Below, in pieces: positions 11,888-20,862 of a stretch of 64,000 nucleotides of DNA. The translations under genes and the position numbers were made by a program. This DNA is from Clarkia xantiana subsp. parviflora. Its lineage: Eukaryota; Streptophyta; Magnoliopsida; Myrtales; Onagraceae. The stretch is taken from the NCBI GenBank assembly GCA_036873135.1, contig JAPTYO010000015.1:59339-123338 (forward strand). The letters run 5' to 3'. The notes beneath the pieces are model-generated. The model was not told the origin of the DNA, ran no database searches, and saw nothing but the letters and a program-made list of their open reading frames with translations. Position 1 is the first letter of the stretch. Each line of letters starts with the position of its first letter.

Positions 11888-12163
11888 AATATGATGATCT
11901 CAACGAGAAAACAGAAGAACAAAAAGGAAGTCCAACAAAAAAATATGTTGAATCGTTAAAATTAGAAACAAATGAGGCTCCGATGAAGGTTATCTTTTCA
12001 AGAATCTCAGACTGCTGCTCTTTAGCGAAATAAGACATCCCTAGCTCGGAGTAAGTCTTTATAAATCAGGAAAAGCATGAATAAGAAATGAAGAAGGATA
12101 GGTGCTACCGAAGTCAAACAAAACAAAATTTAGATTGTGGCTAAGTAAGAATTTCAAGCTTAG

Positions 12164-13009
12164 TTAGTATGTTGGTGGCGGAGGAGAGCTGTAGACGTAT
12201 TTAGGTGTGGGAGGAGGAGGAGATTTGTAAACGTAAGGCGGTGGGGGCGGGGAGCTGTACACGTATTTAGGGGGTGGGGGAGGTGGGGACTTGTAACGGT
12301 AAGGTGGAGGTGGAGGTGAACTGTAGACATACTTAGGTGGTGGGGGTGGTGGAGATTTGTATACATATGGTGGAGGTTGGGGAGAGCTATAGACGTACTT
12401 AGGAGGGGGTGGTGGAGGAGATTTATACACATACGGTGGAGGTGGAGGAGAGTTGTAGACATATTTAGGCGGTGGAGGTGGGGGAGACTTGTAAACATAG
12501 GGTGGTGGAGGAGGCGAGCTGTAGACGTACTTAGGAGGTGGTGGTGGAGGATATTTGTAAACATAGGGTGGTGGAGGTGGCGAGCTATATACATACTTAG
12601 GTGGTGGGGGCGGTGGTGACTTATAGACGTAAGGAGGTGGAGGAGGAGAGTTGTAAACATACTTAGGAGGTGGTGGTGGCGGTGACTTGTATACATAAGG
12701 AGGTGGAGGAGGAGAGTTGTAAACATATTTAGGAGGTGGTGGTGGTGGTGACTTATAGACGTACGGTTGTGGCGGTGGGGAGCTGTAGACATATTTTGGT
12801 GGTGGAGGAGGTGGTGACTTGTATACATAAGGTGGTGGTGGAAGAGAGGTATACACGTACTTGGGCGGTGGAGGTGGTGGTGACTTATAGATGTACGGTG
12901 GTGGAGGCGGAGGAGATGAGTATGTATAGGTATCTGCTAGAACATTGTTGGAAACCGCCAAAGCTATCAGTGCTAATGCCAATGAAAGCCAAACACTGCT
13001 TGAATTCAT
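12164..13009 (-). CDS. Extensin (hydroxyproline-rich cell-wall glycoprotein)
   Basis: This is a 281-residue secreted structural protein of the plant cell wall. Residues 1-25 form a signal peptide (hydrophobic LALALIALAV, then NNVLA before DTYTY). The rest is a repeat array alternating SPPPPPPKYVYS and SPPPPPYVYK blocks, about 12 pairs. In this family the prolines after serine become hydroxylated and arabinosylated, and Y-x-Y motifs cross-link tyrosines by isodityrosine; both are family knowledge. The frame is intronless and intact from ATG to stop. It is the only intact host gene in the window. Its promoter is cut short by the LTR insertion at 13180. A few units deviate (TSLPPPP, SSPPPQP, KYPPPPPP), as is normal for such arrays. 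Confidence 0.93.
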   Translation of the reverse strand: MNSSSVWLSLALALIALAVSNNVLADTYTYSSPPPPPPYIYKSPPPPPPKYVYTSLPPPPYVYKSPPPPPPKYVYSSPPPQPYVYKSPPPPPPKYVYNSPPPPPYVYKSPPPPPPKYVYNSPPPPPYVYKSPPPPPPKYVYSSPPPPPYVYKYPPPPPPKYVYSSPPPPPYVYKSPPPPPPKYVYNSPPPPPYVYKSPPPPPPKYVYSSPQPPPYVYKSPPPPPPKYVYSSPPPPPYRYKSPPPPPPKYVYSSPPPPPYVYKSPPPPTPKYVYSSPPPPTY

Positions 13010-13083
13010 GGTTGTGGAGGTAGCTAGCTAGCTAGGTTGGTGTGATGAGATGAGATTATGAATATAACGGAAAGAAAGAGCAA

Positions 13084-13092
13084 GTATATATA
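13084..13092 (-). promoter_or_regulatory. TATA box of the extensin gene
   Basis: The minus strand reads TATATATAC about 75 bp upstream of the extensin ATG, a normal distance for a short plant leader. The CTAGCTAGCTAG run between them is leader sequence. Only about 90 bp of native promoter remain upstream before the LTR. Confidence 0.6.
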
Positions 13093-13179
13093 CAAGTTGA
13101 AGTAATTCATTACTTGAGCTTCTAAGCACAGGCGGGGATTGTTCATTTTATTATTTGATTGATTAACTAAACCACCAAC

Positions 13180-13827
13180 TGTTGGATCACGGCAGGAGCT
13201 CCAGTTACGGTGACGGATTCCTTAGCTCCTCGTAATCCTGCAGAAGGGGAATAGAGGGCAGTGGCCCAGAATCCCTCTCCGATGATTAACGTAAGTACGG
13301 CGGCCACAGAGCAAGCAAGCAATATATGTGTATGTATAAAGCGTAACCCTAATCTGGAATAACTTCCCTCCTTTTATAGAGGAAAGGCTATCCCAGTTAC
13401 CTGATTAGGCGGTTGGGTTGTGATCCCTTATCGCACATATCTCGCCGTATATCTTGCCACGTATCTTGTGCAGTTATTCGTATCCCACATATCTCGCCCA
13501 TTATACCACTACTGTGATCATGGCGAGATTTCCGGGATTGTGCTCTTACTGGCGAGTCTCGATCATTATCGGAGACTCCCAGGTTGCATCGTTGAGGATT
13601 CGGTGTCGGGGAGTGGTATCAACTCCCATATCGGGACCGACTACATCCAGGTCCGATATCTTCGGGGCTCTCCCCTGTCGGAGCCATACTTACTCGGGGC
13701 TATTCAATGTCGGGACCTCCTTCCGTCGGAGCCCTTAGCCTTCCAGCAGCCCAACTCCTAGCCCAACGGGCTTAATCGCCGTTTGCTAATCGTTAAGGGG
13801 CCTAACGGCCTTCGCCGGGGCCCATCA
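13180..13827 (-). repeat. LTR L1 (3' LTR of the left half)
   Basis: The minus strand reads TGATGGGCCCC to GTGATCCAACA, 648 bp, with TATAAAA at 13372-13378. I can see three differences from L2: near 13432, in ACATCC versus ACGTCC, and in GGCTTAAT versus GGCCTAAT. This places the copy among young insertions. Confidence 0.9.
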
Positions 13828-13837
13828 TTTGCCCCCG
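13828..13837 (-). promoter_or_regulatory. Polypurine tract next to L1
   Basis: CGGGGGCAAA on the minus strand immediately before TGATGG, the normal plus-strand primer position. The gag-pol frame runs straight into it because the integrase half is deleted. Confidence 0.75.
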
Positions 13838-16800
13838 AACCTGATTTACAATCAGGCTAGCATCACACTTCACCTTCAAATGTTTAATTCCGGTGCCCTT
13901 TGCGATTTTCAGCCCCGTTATGAGAGCCTCATATTCCGCCTCGTTATTGGTGGCTCTAAATGTTAGGGCCAATGCATATCGAAGTGGCTCCGCCCCGCCT
14001 GGCGGAATCAATACGAACCCCGCACCCGATCCGTCCGAGCTTGAGGAGCCATCTGTATACAACTCCCAGGTGTTCTCTTTATTTGGCTGTTCGGACTGCC
14101 CTGCCTCTTCAGTATTCCTGGTTGCCCCCTCTACTGTTTCCGTTGCTTCAGGATCGGGAATAGTAGATTCAACTATAAAGTCGGCCAATGCCTGCCCTTT
14201 GATAGCTGTTCTCGGAGCGAAATGAATTCGAAACTCACTAAGTTCCACGGCCCACTTTACTAGTCTCCCCGACGCGTCGGGCCGGTTCAAGAAGTGTTTC
14301 AATGGCTGATCAGTCAGCACCGTAATTTCATGCGCATGGAAGTAGGGCCGTAACTTTCGAGCGGTAATAATCAACGCAAAGAGGTACTTCTCAATCGGTG
14401 GATAATTCATTTCACTTTTGGCAAACGCCTTGCTTACATAATAGACAGGAATCTGACTGCCCTCGACAGCTTTAACTAGAACAGAGCTTATTGCAAACGA
14501 AGAAATAGCCAAATAAAGATAGAGTGGCTCGCCTGGAGCTGGCTTCGCAAGTGGTGGGAGGTCGCGGAGATGTTGTTTGAGTGCTTGGAACGCCGCCTCA
14601 CATTCAGTAGTCCATTCGAACTGTCGGTTGGCTCTTAACACATTGAAAAATGGCATCGACCGGTCGCTGGCCTTGGATAAGAAGCGATTCATCGAAGCCA
14701 GCCGACCGTTCAACACTTGCACCTCCCTATGGTTGGTCGGGGACTGCATCTCTTCTATCGCCCTTAGTTTCTCGGGATTCACCTCGATCCCCCTCTGGCT
14801 CACCATGAAGCCTAGGAACTTCCCGGAGTGGACTCCGAAAGCACATTTGGCTGGATTCAGGCGGACCTGGTGGAGCTTCATCCTCTCGAAGGCCATTGCC
14901 AAGTTGCCCACGTGGTCTGATGCTCGTCGGGACTTCACCAGCATGTCATCTACATAGGCTTCCATGGTACTCCCAATCATGTCCCCGAATAGCTTGTTCA
15001 CCATTCTCTGGTATGTCGCCCCCGCATTCACCAGGCCGAAAGGCATGACGTCATATTGGAAGACTTCACTATCGGCGTAAAAGGCGGTATGTGGGGCATC
15101 CTTTTTCGCCATCTTGATCTGGTTATAACCGGAATAAGCATCCATAAAGCTTAACAGCTCATGCCCCGATGTAGCGTCCACCAGTTGGTCGATCCGAGGG
15201 AGTGGATAACAGTCCTTCGGGCAGGCCTTGTTTAAATCACGGAAGTCGACACACATTCGCCACTTCCCGTTGCTCTTCCTCACTAGTACTGGGTTGGCTA
15301 CCCAGGTTTGGAATCGGATCTCCCTGATGAATCCAGCGTCGAGTAGTCTGCCAACCTCCTGCTGGATTGCAATCCTCTTGTCTGTTCCCATCGGGCGTCT
15401 CTTCTGTGTGATCGGCTTGACCGTGGGGTCGATGTTCAGTTCATGCTCGATCACGTCCCGACTGATTCCTGGCATATCGCTCGGAGACCAGGCAAATAAC
15501 TCCTTGAACTCTTTCAATAGGGCGATCAACTCCTGAGCTCTTTCCTCGGATAGGGCGGATCCGATCTTTACCCTCCTCTCGGGTCCATCTATCTCGACTT
15601 CTTTCAGGTCCTCCATGGGGGCGGGACGCCCAAACTCCTCTCGAGGGTCAGTGTCTGTTTGGAGAACCGACATAGCCTCCTTCCTCGATCTTCTCGTGGC
15701 GTTGACATAGCATCGTCTCGACGCCACCTGGTCGCCTTTCACTTCGCCGACCCCATTCTCAGTCGGGAACTTCAGTTTCTGATGGACAGTCGAGGCTACT
15801 GCCATCAGTGGGTTGATAGTGGTTCTTCCAATGATCGCATTGTACGTCCCTGTGGATTCGACCACCACGAACTCCACATCTCTCTTCTCCATCTTCCAGC
15901 TACTGCCGAACCATACAGGCAGCGTAATAACCCCCAATGGATAAGAGGTTGTGCCGCAAAATCCTACCATCGGGAAGTTAACCTCCCGCAAATCTTTCTT
16001 CTTCTTCCCCATCTGCTCCAGGGCGTCGGAGAAGAGGATGTCGGAGGAGCTTCCTCCATCAATGAGGATCCTCTTCACTTCGAATCCTCCTACATCCAGT
16101 GTTACTACTAGGGCATCCTCGTGGGGGGTCTCTACTCCCTCTAGATCCTTCGCCGAGAAGGTGATCTCCATCTTCTCCTTCGGGGTCCACGACCGTGACC
16201 TTTTTCCCAGAACCACTGCGACTGGCACTTGGTTGGCATAACGCTCCCGAGAAGACGATGTGTCTCCTCCTGCAGCGAACCCTCCATGGATCACATTAAT
16301 AATCCTCTTCTGTCTGGACCCGGATGGGCCCTCCGAAGGCTCTGCGTCGGACCTCCTCTTCCTGGGGGACCTCGATCGAGATTTGGACCTTGACCGAGAT
16401 CGTGAGCGGGGCTTGCAGCGCGAGTCTCCCACGAACTCCTTCAGCTTACCCCTCTGGATAAGCTTCTCTATTTCCTTCTTCAGCTCCCGACACTGGTCAG
16501 TGTCGTGACCGGAGGCCCGATGGAATCGGCAGTAACGGTCGGTGCGGGAGCCCAACTTTTCTCCTTCCTTCTTCTTGGGGAAACGAGCGAGGCCTTGCTT
16601 CTCCATTACCGCCAAGACCTCTTTCAAAGGCCTGTTGAGGGGGGTAAACTCCTCCCTCTGATTGTCCCTCTTGGTCGGACGCCTATCCTCCCTCCGATCG
16701 GAGCGTCCACGACTCCGACTACCTTCGGAGCTATCCTTCCGGTGTCGGTTATCCAATGGTTTGAACAACTGCTTTCGTTCGTGCCCCTTAGGAGGGGCCA

Positions 16801-17854
16801 ATTCTCCGGCGGCAATCTTCGACTCCTGGACGTCGATTTGCTGTTTTACTCTTGCCTGGAGTGCCTCCATGTTCCAGACTTTTTTGGCCGCGACACTGTG
16901 GAGTAAGTCGGAGCCGTAGGGGGGATTGAGGTTTTTTATGAAGGTGCGGATGGCCTCGCCCTCCGATATCTCCTCATCTAGCTCGGTCATGCCAGCCGTG
17001 TAACGCTGGTAGTATTGGGCCAGCGATTCGTCAGGCCTCTGAACCACCTCATGCAGGGTCCGAACACTCTTCAGCAGCCGTCGACGCCCTTGGTACTGGG
17101 CGATGAATCGCTGATGCATGTCCTTCCAACAGGTTATACATCCGGTGGGCAGACTGTAAAACCATGTCATCGCCTTCTCTCCCAAGGTGCTCGGGAACAA
17201 CGCACAGATAACATCCTCATCAGGGGTCCTGCCCATGCACGCTGTTAGGTGCTTCTGCACATGGCGAACCGGGTCCGCGACCCCATAGTACTCGTCTATC
17301 TTCGGGATACCCAAGCCTGGAGGGGCCAAGGTATGGATCAACCTGGGAACGAAAGGATGGGTCTCCTGACTCCCCAATTCCGACATCATGGGCTTCTGAT
17401 CTCCCATGCAGATACCCACGATCTTTACTACCTGGTCGGCAGTGAGGGGACCATTCAGGGGAATAGTCCTTTGTTGTACTGGCCCTGGTCCATCGACCAC
17501 AAAATTCTCCGCCGGTGCTGGATGAGGGGGAATGGGTTGTTCCCTCAACGGAGGGGGTGGCGGCAGGTTGTCGTCCACCTGCCTTCTGGGGGCGTCTCGC
17601 CGCGGAGGGAGCGGCGGGAGATCTGCCTGCCTTCTAGCAGCTTCTCTTCGGTCTAGGAGGGCCTCCATGGCCTCCATGAACAGGGGCATGGCCTCTGCCA
17701 CTACCCTGGCTAGCTCCGGATTCTGGGAAGGTGCTTCATTCCGGCGAGTGCTGTCACCCTCATCTCCCAGATCCTGATGCTGGGCAGCATCCCATGGGGG
17801 ATTGCTGGTGGCCGGTACTTGCTTGCCTGAACGTTGCGATCTGTTGCCAGCCAT
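13838..17854 (-). CDS. Tat-type gypsy gag-pol, truncated in the second RNase H
   Basis: The frame is uninterrupted for about 1340 codons and ends inside the LTR (stop at 13802). Order of domains: gag core around residues 200-350 (LPTGCITCWKDMHQRF); zinc finger near 440 (YCRFHRASGHDTDQC); an R/S-rich stretch (RSRSRSRSKSRSRS); protease near 600 (ILIDGGSSSDILF); RT near 850-1000 with MEAYVDDMLVK at ~968; a first RNase H (VLTDQPLKHFLNRPD); then a second RNase H-like domain starting at ~1264 (WELYTDGSSSS, NNEAEYEAL, KCDASLIVNQVRG). The double RNase H is the known hallmark of the Tat lineage. The protein breaks off at NQVRG, where the sequence joins the polypurine tract. Integrase is therefore missing and this copy cannot move alone. 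Confidence 0.9.
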
Positions 17855-17902
17855 GGAATGAAATCAGAGGGAAGCAAACTTACTTTTTGGCTTTTTGTTG
17901 CG

Positions 17903-17921
17903 TTCCCACAGACGGCGCCAA
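17903..17921 (-). promoter_or_regulatory. Primer-binding site of the left half
   Basis: TTGGCGCCGTCTGTGGGAA on the minus strand directly follows the LTR end CCAACA. This is the usual primer site of Tat-type gypsy elements, and it confirms that 17922-18569 is a 5' LTR. Confidence 0.8.
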
Positions 17922-18569
17922 TGTTGGATCACGGCAGGAGCTCCAGTTACGGTGACGGATTCCTTAGCTCCTCGTAATCCTGCAGAAGGGGAATAGAGGG
18001 CAGTGGCCCAGAATCCCTCTCCGATGATTAACGTAAGTACGGCGGCCACAGAGCAAGCAAGCAATATATGTGTATGTATAAAGCGTAACCCTAATCTGGA
18101 ATAACTTCCCTCCTTTTATAGAGGAAAGGCTATCCCAGTTACCTGATTAGGCGGTTGGGTTGTGATCCCTTATCTCACATATCTCGCCGTATATCTTGCC
18201 ACGTATCTTGTGCAGTTATTCGTATCCCACATATCTCGCCCATTATACCACTACTGTGATCATGGCGAGATTTCCGGGATTGTGCTCTTACTGGCGAGTC
18301 TCGATCATTATCGGAGACTCCCAGGTTGCATCGTTGAGGATTCGGTGTCGGGGAGTGGTATCAACTCCCATATCGGGACCGACTACGTCCAGGTCCGATA
18401 TCTTCGGGGCTCTCCCCTGTCGGAGCCATACTTACTCGGGGCTATTCAATGTCGGGACCTCCTTCCGTCGGAGCCCTTAGCCTTCCAGCAGCCCAACTCC
18501 TAGCCCAACGGGCCTAATCGCCGTTTGCTAATCGTTAAGGGGCCTAACGGCCTTCGCCGGGGCCCATCA
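17922..18569 (-). repeat. LTR L2 (5' LTR of the left half, internal)
   Basis: 648 bp, nearly identical to L1 and L3. Its right end (TGATGG on the minus strand) is joined directly to a fragment of reverse-transcriptase sequence at 18570, with no target duplication. It is therefore internal to the inserted DNA. Confidence 0.9.
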
Positions 18570-20165
18570 GTACCAAGGCCTGCCCGAAGGACTGTTATCC
18601 ACTCCCTCGGATCGACCAACTGGTGGACGCTACATCGGGGGCAGTATGGAGCAAAGAATCCGGTCATGAAGAAGTATCTTCAAGAGGCTAGGACCTTGAA
18701 GGAAAGCTTCAAAAGCTTTGATATCGAGGCGATTCCCAGGGAAGAGAATGTGGAGGCTGATGCCTTGAGCAAATATGCCTTGGGGGCACCTTTGGAAGAG
18801 AGTCGGAAGGTACATTTCTTGGAGAGGGTGATTCTATCGACCACCGATCCGTCGGAGGTGTGCGCTATCGGGATAGGGGCAGAAAAGGAATCCACTTGGA
18901 TGACCCCGATAATTGTGTACTTAACGACGGGGACACTTCCTGAAGATAAAGTGGCAGCGGAGCGATTAAGACGAATGTCAATTAATTACGCGATGGTGGA
19001 CAACCAGTTATACAAGAAGGGTCTGCTTTCGACGCCCTTCTTGAAATGCGTGGCCGAACCCGATACGACTCGGATTCTGAGAGAATTGCACGAAGGCGTC
19101 GCAGCCTGTCACGAAGGCGCTCGATCTATCCTGAGGAAGGCGTTGAACTTGGGATATTATTGGCCTACGATGAATAAGGAAGCAACGGCGCTTGTTCGAT
19201 CCTGTGACGCGTGTCAAAGATATGCCTCGAATATCACAGCTCCCGCCGCTGATTTGATGCCCATCGGGAGTGCTTGGCCCTTCGCACAGTGGGGCATCGA
19301 CCTGGTGGGACCCCTTCCGAAAGCAAAGAGCCAGTGCACACATCTGCTGGTCGCGATCGACTACTTCTCGAAGTGGATCGAGGCTAAGCCGCTAGCCAAA
19401 ACAACAGCAGGACATATCATTAAGTTCCTTCAGACCCGAATTTTGTCGAGATATGGGGTGCCGAAGGTGATCATCAGTGACAATGGTCCTCCGTTTAATG
19501 GGGCCCAGTTGGAGAGGTTCCTAGACGAGTTCGGTATCGAGCATCGAACAGCATCCGTCCACCACGCTCAGACCAATGGGCAGGTAGAGGCGGCCAACAA
19601 AATCGTGATGGAGGGCTTGAAGAAAAGGGTCTACGCTTTGGACGGAAAATGGCTGGACGAACTGGAGAACGTGTTGTGGGCGGTCCGAACGACACCCAAA
19701 CGGTCAACAGGTGAAACCCCGTTTGCACTTGTTTATGGAACAGAGGCGGTCGCTCCCGTGGAAATCGCGGTGGCGTCCCATCGAACCAGCAGCTATGAGC
19801 CCTCGACGAGTCCAGGAAGAGCCAGAATAGGACCTTTGACGAATGACGAAACAAGGCGCCTGGAGTTATCCTTGCTAGAGGAAAAACGGCTGGAGGCCGA
19901 CATAGCGCAAGCTCGGATGCGTTTGACGACGGCCAGGTACTACAATCGGAAGGTCAAGTCGCGACAGTTCTACACAGGAGAACTGGTCCTACGACGGAAC
20001 GAATTCGCCCTACAAGATCGGATCAACAAGATGTCCCCGAAATGGGAAGGGCCTTACAAGATCGTAGGCATGCCGGCCCCGAACGCTTACAAGTTAGAAG
20101 ATCCCGACGGCAAGGTTTTAAGAAACACCTTTAGCGGCGAACATCTGAAGAAGTGCCATGTTTGA
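18570..20165 (+). pseudogene. Tat-type pol fragment: RT scrap, end of RNase H, integrase
   Basis: The first ~75 bp are RT sequence (CPKDCYPLPRIDQLVDATSG) in a different frame. It joins at TCGGGG to the second RNase H at QYGAKNPVMKKYLQE. From there the frame is open to the stop at 20165. The integrase has an HHCC finger (LHEGVAACHEG, RSCDACQRYA), a core with the three acidic residues in WGIDLVGPLPK, IISDNGPPFNG and NGQVEAANK, and a C-terminal GPYKIVGM motif near the end. Read together with the left half, this supplies exactly what that half lacks, but in the opposite orientation. An ATG in the flanking LTR (18525) is in frame and probably meaningless. Confidence 0.88.
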
Positions 20166-20296
20166 CGAATAAGTCGCCCGTGGAGGCGCGAAGATGTAAT
20201 TAAGTCGCCCTGAGTGGTGCATGCTATGTTAAAGACATCAATCAATAAAGAAGTTACTTCTGATCAAAGTATTCCTGAGTTGTTCTCGATACATTT
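20166..20296 (+). other. Spacer between integrase and the tandem array
   Basis: Non-coding. It holds the word TAAGTCGCCC twice and no other signal I can name. Confidence 0.4.
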
Positions 20297-20745
20297 AAAA
20301 AGCGTCATTGGACGTCCGAAAATCCTTAAGTTTTTAAGGTCCGATTAAAAAGCGTCATTGGACGTCCGAAAATCCTTAAGTTTTTAAGGTCCGATTAAAA
20401 AGCGTCATTGGACGTCCGAAAATCCTTAAGTTTTTAAGGTCCGATTAAAAAGCGTCATTGGACGTCCGAAAATCCTTAAGTTTTTAAGGTCCGATTAAAA
20501 AGCGTCATTGGACGTCCGAAAATCCTTAAGTTTTTAAGGTCCGATTAAAAAGCGTCATTGGACGTCCGAAAATCCTTAAGTTTTTAAGGTCCGATTAAAA
20601 AGCGTCATTGGACGTCCGAAAACCCTTAAGTTTTTAAGGTCCGATTAAAAAGCGTCATTGGACGTCCGAAAATCCTTAAGTTTTTAAGGTTCGATTAAAA
20701 AGCGTCGTTGGACGTCCGAAAACCTTAAGGTCCTCAGGACCCGAT
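20297..20745 (+). repeat. 50-bp tandem array, nine copies
   Basis: The motif AGCGTCATTG recurs exactly every 50 bp at 20301, 20351, 20401 and so on to 20651, with a degenerate ninth copy at 20701. Each unit carries two inverted repeats: the perfect palindrome GGACGTCC and the hairpin CCTTAAGTTTTTAAGG. Tandem repeats in the 3' untranslated part are known for Tat elements. The near identity of copies 1-8 suggests recent expansion. Confidence 0.95.
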
Positions 20746-20862
20746 GGAAGAGCTACGAAAAACATAATCGAAAAAGATAGTAATAAAAGGCTCAAAAGCC
20801 TAAGAGGTTCGATACAAGGGAGATAAATGAGGAAGGAGTACGAGGACTTAAGATCTAACAAA

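Larger units (their letters stand above)
10213..12155. repeat. Right unit of the ~1.93-kb tandem duplication
   Basis: This is the second copy of 8280-10212. Its right end runs without a break into the extensin coding region, so this unit is in the ancestral position and the left one is the added copy. Confidence 0.85.

Noticed and set aside
12160..12828. His/Leu-rich minus-strand frame and plus-strand Arg/Val-rich frames over the extensin gene
   Set aside because: These are shadows of the proline-codon repeat array in other frames. The secreted PPPP/YVYK frame has signal peptide, TATA box and full length.
13420..13761. Open frame of 113 codons repeated in all three composite-element LTRs (also 18162-18503 and 24465-24806)
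   Set aside because: It is conserved only because the LTRs are nearly identical. It lies on the antisense strand of the LTR, has no family resemblance and no coding signature.
20297..20745. CRISPR-like look of regular 50-bp repeats
   Set aside because: There are no variable spacers; the units are head to tail. The context is a plant retrotransposon.
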